Notes: generated from the sequence alone by a model not told the origin. Positions 17,662 through 27,312 are shown, numbered from the stretch's first letter. The stretch is DNA of 64,000 nucleotides from Streptococcus anginosus subsp. whileyi MAS624 (GCF_000478925.1 NZ_AP013072.1:1218501-1282500), one strand, 5' to 3'. Program-made: numbers and translations.

Positions 17662-18456
17662 TTACTTACCTCCAAATTTAATTTTTTTCAACACTCCTAA
17701 AGCAACTAACATCAAAACACCTACAAAGCTCATTCCAATACTAGCAACCGTTCCCGTTTTAGGTAAAACTTTTAATTCACCTTTCTCATCTTTCAAGGCA
17801 ACTGTACCATCTTGTTGCTTAACTGCTCCAATTTCAGATGCATTCTTCAGTTCAACTGCTCCATCTGGATTTTGAACATAAACTTGTCCTTCTTTTGTTC
17901 CAACAACTGTATGACCTGTATTCGTCACAATTGGTTGCTTCTCAATTTGTTCTTCCGTAACATTGATTTGTTTTGGAGTATCAGTCGCTTTGACACCTGT
18001 ATTTTCTTCTGCTTTCTTTTCCTCTGGTGTAGGAATAATCGGTTTTGTAGTCTCATCCGTCTTAGGAGTTTCTGCAGGCTTTTCTTCCTTTTTCTCCTCT
18101 TGAGAAGGTGTCGCCTCTTCCTTCTTTTCCTCATTCTTTGAAGGTTCAGTTGATGGCTCAACTGGTTTTGTGGAAGGTTCGCTTGGTTCGACTGGTTCCT
18201 GATTTTCCCCTGACTTATCTGGAATAGTCGGATTAACTGGTGTCTCGGGAGTTACCTCACCCGTTTGCGTTTTGTCGTCTTTGGGTTTCTCCTCTTTTTC
18301 CGTCGGAACTGGAACTTTTTCATTATCCGAAGGAGAAGGAACTACTACATCTACTGGACTTGTTACCTTTCCTTCTTCCGCTAAAGCAGCCAAAGGGCTT
18401 GTACCTAAAACACTAACTGCTACTAATAAACTTGCAACTACTTGCTTTTTCTTCAT
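17662..18456 (-). CDS. LPXTG-anchored, proline/glutamate-rich surface protein
   Basis: The 264-residue precursor has a signal peptide (MKKKQVVASLLVAVSVLG ... ALAEE) and a long low-complexity stalk rich in Pro, Glu, Lys and Thr (about residues 30-150). A short globular part follows, then the sortase signal LPKTG with a hydrophobic stretch and a KKIKFGGK tail. The start at 18456 has GAGGA upstream; two earlier in-frame ATGs have none. Such proteins in Gram-positive ICEs are thought to aid mating contact. No adhesin domain is recognisable, so its role is inferred from position. Confidence 0.8.
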   Translation of the reverse strand: MKKKQVVASLLVAVSVLGTSPLAALAEEGKVTSPVDVVVPSPSDNEKVPVPTEKEEKPKDDKTQTGEVTPETPVNPTIPDKSGENQEPVEPSEPSTKPVEPSTEPSKNEEKKEEATPSQEEKKEEKPAETPKTDETTKPIIPTPEEKKAEENTGVKATDTPKQINVTEEQIEKQPIVTNTGHTVVGTKEGQVYVQNPDGAVELKNASEIGAVKQQDGTVALKDEKGELKVLPKTGTVASIGMSFVGVLMLVALGVLKKIKFGGK

Positions 18457-18490
18457 TTCTTTTTTCCTCATTTTCTTTCTATTAGTCATT

Positions 18491-19561
18491 TCAATGACCG
18501 TCTACATACCATAACTGACTAGCTGTTCCCTTATCTAATACCCGATAGGAAACCGTCATTGCTGGTACTCCGAATACATTCATTTCTGAAATTAAAATGG
18601 TTCCATCACTTCTTACCTCTTCACAAAAAGCCACATGACCATAAGTTGGATCAGAACCAGCCAAACCTTGAACAAAGGAAACTGCTGTATGCTTTTTCGG
18701 TGTATGGCTAGAAGAAAAACCTGCTTTTCTAAACCAATCACCACCATTTCCCATAAAGGAATCAAACTGAATGCCTAACTGTTTTGCACGATTATAAACA
18801 TACCAGGTACATTGACCTGCTGGATAAGAACCACTTCCGTCGTATGCATGACCATCATATTGGCTGATATTGCCCCAACCTGCAGGAATCGCTGTGGTAC
18901 TTGTACCCGTATTATTATCCTTAGAAAACGTACCTTGTGCTGTTTTCAAAATATCATAGATGACTTCTGCCCACTCTTCAATCGCACTTACCTTCGTTTG
19001 AGAATCGGAAATTGCCACTCCTTCATAATATTGTGACCAATCCCTAGCTGCCTGTTTCGGATCTCCACTAGAGCCCATTTTTATAACCACTCTAGCATAA
19101 GCTCCCTCTAACTCGGTACTCATCAAATCCATTTGAATTTGTTTATCGAGTTTCTTTTCTTTCGCTTGACCCCAACGATTGCCATTGATTATACTACCCC
19201 AACCAGACCACTGATAAAAACCAGCTACACCACCACTAGGATTCACCGCCTTTACATCAAAACCACATTCTCGATAAGCTACCGCCAACGAACCACTAGT
19301 CGCCTGAAGCGTAAAATGATGACGGGAAATGAGTCGATTTGCGAAATCCAACGCATTTTGTGCATTGTCTTCACTCAACTGCCGACCTGTTTTTTCTGTA
19401 AATTGTTGCGCAAAGTCTTTAGCAGAGATGGTAATGCCTCCTGTTGTGGATTCAAATGTTTGTGAATCAGCAGCTCCACCTCCAACAATTAGAATCATAA
19501 AGCTTAAAAAAAGAGTAAGAAGCAAAAACAAACCAACTAAGCTACGTTTTACTAGTTTCAT
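18491..19561 (-). CDS. CwlT-like bifunctional cell-wall hydrolase (lysozyme plus CHAP)
   Basis: The 356-residue protein begins with a membrane or signal segment (LVGLFLLLTLFLSFMILIV). A lysozyme-like domain follows at about 70-200 (YRECGFDVKAVN, GVAGFYQWSGWG). A CHAP amidase/endopeptidase domain lies at about 235-356, with the catalytic Cys in GQCTWYVYNRA and the His in YGHVAF. It corresponds to Orf14 of Tn916 and CwlT of ICEBs1, which open peptidoglycan for the mating channel. It lies between the VirB6-like gene and the LPXTG gene. Confidence 0.9.
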   Translation of the reverse strand: MKLVKRSLVGLFLLLTLFLSFMILIVGGGAADSQTFESTTGGITISAKDFAQQFTEKTGRQLSEDNAQNALDFANRLISRHHFTLQATSGSLAVAYRECGFDVKAVNPSGGVAGFYQWSGWGSIINGNRWGQAKEKKLDKQIQMDLMSTELEGAYARVVIKMGSSGDPKQAARDWSQYYEGVAISDSQTKVSAIEEWAEVIYDILKTAQGTFSKDNNTGTSTTAIPAGWGNISQYDGHAYDGSGSYPAGQCTWYVYNRAKQLGIQFDSFMGNGGDWFRKAGFSSSHTPKKHTAVSFVQGLAGSDPTYGHVAFCEEVRSDGTILISEMNVFGVPAMTVSYRVLDKGTASQLWYVDGH

Positions 19562-19766
19562 TTTTTCCTCTTTTCAAACAATTCTCTTGAATAGCCGATT
19601 TTTCTTCTACAATAGGAGAGCTTTCTAAAGGTTCTTTAGACTGAATGGACGGTATTTCCTGTTTCCGTTTCAATTGTTCCCTATGAAATTCTCGTTTCAT
19701 TTGCGGCTTGACCAATTCGTTTTCAACCATAGAAGAAAGTGTTGGCTTCTCATCAGACTGTTGTTG
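19542..19766 (-). pseudogene. Detached C-terminal tail of the VirB6-like protein
   Basis: These codons continue in the same frame directly after the TAA that ends the VirB6-like gene (FREY, stop, QQQSDEKPTLSSMVENELV ...). The sequence is charged and Lys/Glu-rich like the preceding tail. The stop is one transition from CAA (Gln), and neighbouring codons are CAA CAA CAG. It is most simply read as the lost last 75 or so residues of that protein rather than a separate gene. Confidence 0.75.
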
Positions 19767-21944
19767 TTAATATTCCCTAAAAGCAACTTGTTCTCTTTTG
19801 CGTTCTTCTTGTCTTTCTTGACGTTCCAAGTAACGATTTTCTCGTTCTTTGAAAGCTACTTGAGCAGGGGCATTCGTATCTCCAGCTAAATCATGTAACT
19901 TAGACCGAAGACGTTCTCCTTTTGGAATGGTTGCGACATGACGTAAATGATCTGCCGTATCTAATAAACGTTGTTTAAATTCCGTTCTCTTATCCAAAGC
20001 CACCTGTTTATCCAATGTTTCACCTGCACCATAACGAAGCGTATCATAGCCTTCTAATGCCCGATTAGCTCCTTGCTTCATGGTGTTTTTAGTTGCTCGA
20101 AACAATGTTCGCACCCCAGAAGATGATGGAATAGATGGCTCTAAAACTTCATTCCCTAGACTATCTGCCAAAGGTTGTGATGGTTCAACTGCTGAACGAT
20201 CTAGAGTTCGATTTTTGGAGAAAGGGTTCACCGTTGGAATTAAATCTGGTTGGTACAAGTGCCCAAGATTTTGTTGAACACGTTGTGCCACTTCTTGAGC
20301 AGACAAGGTGCCTCGAACAAACAAACCCATTAACATGGAGCTACAACGCCAAAGGACAAACCAAATCAAGCCCTGCAGAATTGCTACCCAGAAATAAACC
20401 TTACTCATACCGCCTGCGACCCCTTCAATCAAACTATTGATAAAGAGAAAAGCCCGAATCCCAAAGAGACCCAAACCACCTAAAAAAGCAAACTGAAGAA
20501 TCTTCTTTCCTGCATTCCCCAGAACCTGCTCAAAGCTTGGAATCATGGCAATAAAGAGTAAGAAAACCAAGGCTACAATCATCAGAAGTACCATGTACTT
20601 AAAGACTAGCGAAATCAAACCAATCATAATTAAAGCCAGACCAACTACCATAGCCTTCACTAATGACGCAAAAGCAGTTAGGAACTTGCTACCAATACTT
20701 GACCAAGATAAATTGGATATTTTTTCATTTTCATCTGAAAATGTCTTTACATCTTTAGTTTTCCCCTCTGTTTCAAACAAAGCCCTCACTTTCTCTTCTG
20801 AGACATCTGTCGTATTGAAGTTTAAAGCGAGAAAAGGTTTATAGACCATTTCTTGAAAAATCGCTTCTTTAACCGTTGCCAAGTTATTGGCATTTGTGCC
20901 AATGGATTGATGTTCTTTATCCAGCTGATCAAAGCCAGAAATCGCAATCTTTGTCATATCCGAAGAAACACTATCCACAATCTGAATCACTCGAGACAGA
21001 TTATATTTGGCTTCAAACTGTTGATTCCCAACATTCGTTGAAAAAATAGACGGACGATACAAAAACAGCGCTAAGAACCAAACCAACAAAAAGCGAAACA
21101 TTTGAAAAGGGAAACGTTTCGTTTTAAAAAACTCTACCAAGCCACCTATCATCGCTAACGCATAAACCAAATATTGGTAATCATCCATAAAGGTTTGAAA
21201 CATTTGAGCCGAGAAAGAAACAATCTGATCCAATACTTGATAGACATTTGCACTAAAGACTTGTTCTAAAATGATAATCACTAAGCAATATAGTGTCTTT
21301 GTCACAAAAAACAAGCCCTGCACAATGGCATTAACGACTTTAGGAAAAATATCTGTTATTCCAAAAAAGCCATCTTCCAAATAAATATAACTCGTTAATT
21401 TAGACAATTTTGTGGGATCAACCGTATTTTTAGCCTGTTCCAAATAAGTCTGTGCTTCTTCCCGCTTTTTAGCAGCTTCTTCTAAAGAAACAAATTTTTC
21501 TTCATAGTTACGAATGGTTGTCCGCAAACCTTGTATCTGGCTTGAATCATTTTTATCCGCATTCTTTGCAATGTAATTTTTAATACTTTCAATATCTCTT
21601 GCAGCCTGTTCTAATTCTTTTACAGTTGGAGATTTTTTCTCTAGTGTTTGGTCTACGCGTTCAGCTACTTGCTTAACACTCTCATAGGAAGAATCCTTTT
21701 GAATCGCTCGCTCGTTTTTTTCTTTTTTCTCTTGTGCTTGCTTCTTTCTAGCTGCTTCCTGACTTTGACTTTCCTGGACATTGACAGGTACATAACCCTG
21801 ATTTGAATTTTTGGGAATGATTTTCTCATTTGGATTTGGAACAGTATTATAACCATTTATTCCTGGAGTATCTGCCAAAACACTAATTGGAAGAAATAAT
21901 AGAAACAGACTAACAAATAATAGCTGTTTCATTGTTTTATTCAT
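19767..21944 (-). CDS. VirB6/TrbL-like conjugation channel protein
   Basis: The 725-residue product starts with a signal sequence (LLFVSLFLLFLPISVLA) and has a long coiled, Lys/Glu-rich region at about 50-190. A polytopic membrane domain of several segments spans about 200-550, and the C-terminal tail is charged. This matches the Orf15 (Tn916) family of inner-membrane channel subunits. Its start overlaps the virB4 stop (TAATG), indicating coupling. A TAA at its end appears to be a recent nonsense change that removes about 75 C-terminal residues. The membrane core is intact, so it may still work. Confidence 0.82.
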   Translation of the reverse strand: MNKTMKQLLFVSLFLLFLPISVLADTPGINGYNTVPNPNEKIIPKNSNQGYVPVNVQESQSQEAARKKQAQEKKEKNERAIQKDSSYESVKQVAERVDQTLEKKSPTVKELEQAARDIESIKNYIAKNADKNDSSQIQGLRTTIRNYEEKFVSLEEAAKKREEAQTYLEQAKNTVDPTKLSKLTSYIYLEDGFFGITDIFPKVVNAIVQGLFFVTKTLYCLVIIILEQVFSANVYQVLDQIVSFSAQMFQTFMDDYQYLVYALAMIGGLVEFFKTKRFPFQMFRFLLVWFLALFLYRPSIFSTNVGNQQFEAKYNLSRVIQIVDSVSSDMTKIAISGFDQLDKEHQSIGTNANNLATVKEAIFQEMVYKPFLALNFNTTDVSEEKVRALFETEGKTKDVKTFSDENEKISNLSWSSIGSKFLTAFASLVKAMVVGLALIMIGLISLVFKYMVLLMIVALVFLLFIAMIPSFEQVLGNAGKKILQFAFLGGLGLFGIRAFLFINSLIEGVAGGMSKVYFWVAILQGLIWFVLWRCSSMLMGLFVRGTLSAQEVAQRVQQNLGHLYQPDLIPTVNPFSKNRTLDRSAVEPSQPLADSLGNEVLEPSIPSSSGVRTLFRATKNTMKQGANRALEGYDTLRYGAGETLDKQVALDKRTEFKQRLLDTADHLRHVATIPKGERLRSKLHDLAGDTNAPAQVAFKERENRYLERQERQEERKREQVAFREY

Positions 21945-24451
21945 TAAGCCACCTCCTGCTCTTCAGGTTTCCGTACTGTTTCAAACAGTTTCGCAATTTC
22001 TGGGAAAAACAAACCATCAACCGTCACTCGCTCTACGCGACCATAAGTATCTTTATAGAGACATTGAGCCTTAGTCATATTGTTAAACCACTCTTTACTC
22101 TCTTCTGTAACTTGCACTTTCAAGCGACGGAGTACCTTTTCTGCTGCATTCTCCGCTTCATTATGAAAACAGAAATACATCCCAAAGGCAGAGGTTTCTC
22201 CATCTTCTCGGTTTGAATCATCTGGTTCTTGCGAAATAAAGACCAAGAAATTATTTTGAGAGCGTCCAACCCGTTTGATTCGATTTAACAAGCCACGACC
22301 GTAAGCCGTAATTTTAAACAACCAGGCTTCATCCATAAACTCTACTGTCTTACTAGCATAATCCCGTTCACCAAACTTGATACAATAATGACCTAAAGCG
22401 TACATCACCGCCAAAGACTTCTTATTTTCATAAGATAATTGCACCTTTTCGTCATTTGGTAAATCTAAGTTCGCAATTTCCAAGATTGTATTTCGAGCTG
22501 TGAAGTCAACTGCTGGATTGATACCGTCAGAAAAAATCAAGCTCAAAACCGAATCCTTCGTTTCTTCTATCAACAGTTCCGCTGTCTCTCGAACCTCTTC
22601 ATTTTCATGTTTAGCTAAAGCCTTAAAAACAGAAAGTGTCCCAACTTTTTCTCCTTTTGCCCGTCTTTCTGCAAACTCTCGAATCATTTTTGATAACTCT
22701 GTCTTGAATTTTTTCTCTTTGTCAAGAGGCATAAACTCATCAATCATCGAAATAATCAAGCCTTTTGCCTGTGTACGATCTAAAAAGACAAGCGGATCCA
22801 ATACTCCAGCATTTTCTTCCTTAGTATAATCTAATGTGATAAAATGAAGACTTCGGATATAATCTTGAATTTCTGGAAAACAATCTGTCTCCTCTAATTC
22901 TCTTAACATCTTTTCATACCAATAACGCTTTTCCATTTTCGGATCAATATATAAGGTTTGGTCATTGAGTAAACTAGAGTAGAAATGAAGCATACTAGCC
23001 GCAAATGTCTTCCCTCTTCCTGTATCTCCTGATATAGAAATATGAGGATTGTTTGTCTCTCTACCGTCTGCCTGCTCATTCGCTTCTAAAATATTAACAA
23101 AGACTGGTTTATCACTTGCTGCAATCGCTTTTTCAAAGCGAGAATGCCAAGACTTTCTTTGATTATCAATCATGCCAAAATAAAAGCCAATTTCCTCACC
23201 AACCATTTGACTTGTAAAAAACAAGTCTTCCGCAAAAGCTCCCGCTTCAACTGGCTGAATAAAATTCTTATCTCCTGGCATAAGAATTTCACCAAAACGA
23301 TTTTTTGAAAACAAATATAACTGATAAGGTGTTGCCCTGGAAAGACTAATCTTACTATCTTTCATGGAATCCATGAGAATATTGATTTTTTGTTTTAAAA
23401 CTGTATAATCTGCATCCGATACGACCATCGTCTGCAAATAACTAATCATTGGAATACCTTCATCAATCTTCTCTTCCATTTTTTCAACCAAGTATTTTGA
23501 TTGACCAACCGACTTCTTCCCAACCGAATCCGCCTGTTGGGCTTCTGTTTGTGCTCCCTTTAATCTCGCACGGGCAAAACGTCCTTTTGTACGAATATTA
23601 TTAAATGGCAAACCTTTCGTTTTCGAAAACTTTGCTTTCGTCCACACCTCAACTGGAAATCCTAACGCTCTGGCTCGTTCAATTGTATGCAAATAAGAAG
23701 CATTCTCTGCTTTATAAGCCACTGGCAAAAATACCACATACTGACTACCTTCCTCATTAAACAACTCCAAAACATTCATCTTCTTAAAGTCAACTGACTT
23801 ATCCCCTAGATTTCCCATATAATTTTCAACCAACTTCACTTCATACTCTTTATCTACGTTTAAAGAATGAAGATAAGCATACCGATTGACAAAAATCGTT
23901 TCTTGGGTTTCTAGCCGTCTAAACTCTAACAAATCTAGCTTTTTTTCTAATTCTTCACGTTGACGAACATACTTTTTTTCCCAGCCTTCCAAAACATTCT
24001 TTTGAAAGCCTAAATTTTCAATCAGTAAATCAGAAGCAGCTTGAATAGAAGATTGGATTACTTCTTTTACATCTACCGAAATAGAAAAAGATTTTAACGG
24101 AATCGAAATGAAATAATGATAATCGCACAATTCCTTCGTAGCCATCAAATAATCATAAGATTTTTCCAAAACAGAATACGCCATTTCTTCCGTATCCTTA
24201 GAAAATTTATGAGATAACTGTCTAAATTTCCCCAACAAATCTTTTGGAAAAGGTAACATGACAACATCAAAATCACCATATCCTTTTATTTCTTCCAGCC
24301 AATCTACCACTAAATTCTTAGAATCCTCTTTTTTAACTTCATCCACTGGATTGAGAACTTGTGGTTCGATTTCATACAAAGCAAAGACACTTCCATCTTT
24401 CTTTAAAATCAGATTTTCAACAATATCTTCAACTTCGTTGTTTAATGCCAT
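21944..24451 (-). CDS. VirB4-type conjugation ATPase
   Basis: This 835-residue cytoplasmic ATPase energises the type IV secretion channel. It has the Walker A motif GDTGRGKT (475-482), a Walker B-like segment TVEFMDEAW, and the late FLVFISQEPDD motif typical of VirB4/TraE proteins. It is equivalent to Orf16 of Tn916 and ConE of ICEBs1. GAGAGG precedes the ATG. It overlaps tcpE by 23 bases and abuts the VirB6-like gene. No defect is visible. Confidence 0.93.
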   Translation of the reverse strand: MALNNEVEDIVENLILKKDGSVFALYEIEPQVLNPVDEVKKEDSKNLVVDWLEEIKGYGDFDVVMLPFPKDLLGKFRQLSHKFSKDTEEMAYSVLEKSYDYLMATKELCDYHYFISIPLKSFSISVDVKEVIQSSIQAASDLLIENLGFQKNVLEGWEKKYVRQREELEKKLDLLEFRRLETQETIFVNRYAYLHSLNVDKEYEVKLVENYMGNLGDKSVDFKKMNVLELFNEEGSQYVVFLPVAYKAENASYLHTIERARALGFPVEVWTKAKFSKTKGLPFNNIRTKGRFARARLKGAQTEAQQADSVGKKSVGQSKYLVEKMEEKIDEGIPMISYLQTMVVSDADYTVLKQKINILMDSMKDSKISLSRATPYQLYLFSKNRFGEILMPGDKNFIQPVEAGAFAEDLFFTSQMVGEEIGFYFGMIDNQRKSWHSRFEKAIAASDKPVFVNILEANEQADGRETNNPHISISGDTGRGKTFAASMLHFYSSLLNDQTLYIDPKMEKRYWYEKMLRELEETDCFPEIQDYIRSLHFITLDYTKEENAGVLDPLVFLDRTQAKGLIISMIDEFMPLDKEKKFKTELSKMIREFAERRAKGEKVGTLSVFKALAKHENEEVRETAELLIEETKDSVLSLIFSDGINPAVDFTARNTILEIANLDLPNDEKVQLSYENKKSLAVMYALGHYCIKFGERDYASKTVEFMDEAWLFKITAYGRGLLNRIKRVGRSQNNFLVFISQEPDDSNREDGETSAFGMYFCFHNEAENAAEKVLRRLKVQVTEESKEWFNNMTKAQCLYKDTYGRVERVTVDGLFFPEIAKLFETVRKPEEQEVA

Positions 24452-24863
24452 TCTTTTTCCTCTCTTTCTTTAAAATGTAAGATGGTTTAAAATACAATAA
24501 ACCATCATTCAAATAGAAACGTTTTCGCTTTCGTCCGTATTTCCAATAAAAACGGACATAATCTTTTAAAAATTTTCCTACTGGCTGTTGTTCAATTTTC
24601 AAATCTGATAAAATGATCCCCAAACTCCAGATTGGAAGAAAGCCTAAGGTTGCCCAAAAGATCAACGGAATCGGAATCACTTTCTCTACACGAGACATTA
24701 GCCACAAATACAACACATACAAGATTAAACTCCAACCAATCGTTGATAGTTTAATCGCATTTGACAGAGATATTTTTTCAGACAGCTTCTGAATCCAAAT
24801 GGGTTGCTCTAAAGCCGACCGATAATTATAGACTTTTTTATCTACTCGCTGTTTTTCTGCCAT
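24429..24863 (-). CDS. TcpE-family conjugal transfer membrane protein
   Basis: The 144-residue protein has a basic N-terminus (VYNYRSALEQPIWIQ), two adjacent membrane segments (about 35-80) and a positively charged C-terminus (RKRFYLNDGLLYFKPSYIL). This is the TcpE / Tn916 Orf17 layout, related to PrgI/VirB3-like subunits. It overlaps virB4, which fits the joint VirB3-VirB4 role. Confidence 0.85.
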   Translation of the reverse strand: MAEKQRVDKKVYNYRSALEQPIWIQKLSEKISLSNAIKLSTIGWSLILYVLYLWLMSRVEKVIPIPLIFWATLGFLPIWSLGIILSDLKIEQQPVGKFLKDYVRFYWKYGRKRKRFYLNDGLLYFKPSYILKKERKKNGIKQRS

Positions 24864-24873
24864 TACTTACCCC

Positions 24874-25101
24874 TTAAAATTTAATATGACTCAACGCCCA
24901 ATTCATGCCTTCCCCAAATTTCGCTAAAACTTGTTCTGGATATAAACAGAAAAATGCAATCACAAAACCAGCCGACAAAACCGTCAAAGATTTTCCAAAA
25001 CTCTTGGTTTTCATAAATTCATAAATCCCAGCACCAACACCAATACCTAATGCAACCCATACCCCTTGTTCCTTTAAAAACGTTGTTACTAAATCTTTCA
25101 T
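24874..25101 (-). CDS. TcpD-family conjugal transfer membrane protein
   Basis: This 75-residue protein has two hydrophobic segments (WVALGIGVGAGIYEFM and LTVLSAGFVIAFFCLY). Its place between tcpC and tcpE is that of TcpD / ConD, a small inner-membrane component of the channel. GAGGAAAAG lies upstream of the ATG. The call rests on position, size and topology. Confidence 0.75.
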   Translation of the reverse strand: MKDLVTTFLKEQGVWVALGIGVGAGIYEFMKTKSFGKSLTVLSAGFVIAFFCLYPEQVLAKFGEGMNWALSHIKF

Positions 25102-25117
25102 TTATTCTTTTCCTCCA

Positions 25118-26067
25118 TTATTTCAATTCTGCTGCATATTTTTTTGAAATACCATGCTCTAGTTTTTGAATACGATACGTTTCTTCTTTTTTATCTACTT
25201 GTAAAGTAACTACGAAATTCTCCTGGTGAGTTAGCCCTAATCCGTCTGTAAAAGTGACCTGTACTATATTTACCAGTACATCTTCTTTTTGCTTATCCTG
25301 AATAAAATAAGAATAATCTACGGACTTAAAGACATAACCTTTTACTGGACGAACTTCCTTAGAAAAAGGAGACATTTGCGTCTTGTCACCACTTGCATAA
25401 GCCTTGAAAAACGCTTCTACATATTCTTTAGCCTTAGAATACTTTGAATCGTCTGCTTGAAGATTCAACTGCACCTTATTTGTCGGATTTTTCGCAATAT
25501 AAGAATCTTCATCAGTAAAGTAAGGCAAATCAGAAACATAATATTTGCTATTTTTTACTCCATAAGGAATATTGATCACTCCAACATTATTTTTCCATTC
25601 ATCATTGACCTTTACTGTATATCCCACACGATAAGTCGCAAGATGATTTGTAATTTCAATCAAAACTGCACCTGTCAATTTACTTTCAAGATTCGTTGTT
25701 TTAGTAGTTTTCACATCTATTCCTGCACCATAAAACTTCTTTAATTTCTCTTGATTTTCAGGACTATTATCTGAAAAATAAGAGTTTAAGAAATCTGTCA
25801 TGAATAAACCAACTTTATTTGACAAGTTCCGTGAATCTTGATTTGTTACCTGGACTATTTTCTTTTCACCTCGCAATGTTCTAACTGCATTAGAAACAAT
25901 TACTAAACCAGCCAAGCCAACCACACCAACTATAAAACCAAGCAATAAAAAATTAGCCGCTCTTTGACTAATCTTTCTTGGTCTTATCTGCACATTTTCT
26001 TGTTTCCGTTTTGGAAACTTTATTTTTTTCTTTTTTTCCTAGAAGAAAAGAATTTCAACCCTCTCAA
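25118..26067 (-). pseudogene. TcpC-family conjugation protein, frameshifted near the N-terminus
   Basis: The main frame (25118-25993) encodes a TcpC-like bitopic channel protein: one membrane segment (FLLLGFIVGVVGLAGLVIV), then two NTF2-like domains. It has no good start of its own. A TTG at 26067 with AAAGGAG upstream reads MRGLKFFSSRKKRKK and then stops. One extra A in the adjacent A7 runs (26023-26037) fuses it to KIKFPKRKQENVQIRPRK, a typical basic TcpC N-terminus. TcpC/ConC is needed to localise and assemble the Tn916-type channel. Use of the GTG at 25993 would still give a nearly complete protein. Confidence 0.75.
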
Positions 26068-26126
26068 TTGTTTTCTCCTTTCACGTTTTATTTCCTTTAA
26101 AATGGAAATTTTTAAAAATTTCCGCT

Positions 26127-26606
26127 CTAAAGGACATTATCTACATCTACATAAAACCCTCGTGTTGTATTGAGTACCACTCCTTTCTCTATATAAGCCT
26201 GAACAGCTGTCACCCAATTATTAGCCTTGTAAAAAAATTCAACAACTGAGGACATTTCACATTGATTCAAAATTTTTGTCATTAGCTGCACTTCATCTTT
26301 TGTCACAAAACAATAATGATGACTAATGATATCACTAACCGACCAATGATTTTTCAAACAATGAACAATAATAAAATCATCTCCAGCGTACAATCCTTCA
26401 ATCACCCGTCTTAACAAATACGCTTCATCAAGACTCATCATTGTATCTACCTGCCAATCTTCAAAGCCACAAATAAAAAATGATTCACCACTGAATCCTC
26501 TTTCTACCATTCTAGCCTCAATAGCCTCTTTAGGATATTTCATAATATCTAACTGACACAATGAACTGGATTGACCGTCTGCATGCACTCGAATATTTGC
26601 AATCAT
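26127..26606 (-). CDS. Hypothetical ICE protein, possibly antirestriction-like
   Basis: The 159-residue soluble product follows the tcp genes in the order where Tn916 has its ardA gene (orf18). Its end (YIEKGVVLNTTRGFYVDVDNVL) faintly resembles the ArdA C-terminus, and the middle is acidic. The N-terminus (MIANIRVHADGQSSSLCQL) fits less well. GAGG lies seven bases before the ATG. I give ArdA only as a hypothesis. Confidence 0.5.
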   Translation of the reverse strand: MIANIRVHADGQSSSLCQLDIMKYPKEAIEARMVERGFSGESFFICGFEDWQVDTMMSLDEAYLLRRVIEGLYAGDDFIIVHCLKNHWSVSDIISHHYCFVTKDEVQLMTKILNQCEMSSVVEFFYKANNWVTAVQAYIEKGVVLNTTRGFYVDVDNVL

Positions 26607-26647
26607 CCTTCTACCTCATAAATAAGAAAATAAGGTTTCTTACATTT

Positions 26648-26929
26648 TTATTTCCCATTCCACCTTTTAACAATACTTTCCACTTCCTCAATCTGTTCTT
26701 CACCAAAAATTTTCACAAAGACATCTGGCATATAGCCAAAATCTCTAGCTATCTCTTGACCACTTTCATCAAGTACAAAAAATACCATTAAGACATACTT
26801 GCCATTTTTAAAAAACGTCAAATCATATCTTATCTTCCTAGCATTAGTGCGAACTTTAGCACGATGATAAGACATTCTCTCACCATGTGCCAACGAAACC
26901 AATCATTCAAATATCTCTTCTGCAGTCAT
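26648..26929 (-). pseudogene. Small ICE protein with premature TGA at codon 9
   Basis: An ATG at 26929 with GGGAGAG upstream reads MTAEEIFE, then TGA (26903-26905), then continues in the same frame as LVSLAHGERMSYHRAKVRTNARKIRYDL to 26648. One transition (from TGG or CGA) would open a 93-codon gene. The product is basic in the middle and unknown to me. Restart at the TTG or ATG after the stop is possible. Confidence 0.7.
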
Positions 26930-26944
26930 TTCATTCTCTCCCTC

Positions 26945-27312
26945 TCATATAAACACGTGCCATTGCTTATTAACATAACCCAGAAAATAATATCTAACTC
27001 TTAATCGCTCCTTAATTTCTTCCAAATGTTGTTCAATATATTCATCTAACTTACCACTTTCAAGAAGTTCCTGATAGTCTTCGTCAGTCAACATCTTTGT
27101 CTGATAAGTCAAAACTTCTTCTGTATCAAAACATTCATAATGATTCACCCACATATCATCTTGATTTCCATCTCCAAACGCTTCAAGTTCTGCACCATCA
27201 AAGCACTTATCAATGGCATCCTTGATTTTTCTGGCAAAGCCAAAAATTTTTTACCATACATATAATCTTCGCATAAATTGATATAACAATTATAAGTCAC
27301 TTTTACAGACAT
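26945..27312 (-). pseudogene. Hypothetical ICE protein, frameshifted at an A6 tract
   Basis: An ATG at 27312 with AGGAGATGAAGAG upstream reads MSVKVTYNCYINLCEDYMYGKK and then leaves frame. Adding one A at 27247-27252 (coding-strand A6 to A7) leads into IFGFARKIKDAIDKCF and on to the open frame that ends at 26945. The restored protein has about 122 residues. The family is unknown. The IS30 copy ends 24 bases before its start codon and has probably removed its promoter. Confidence 0.75.
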
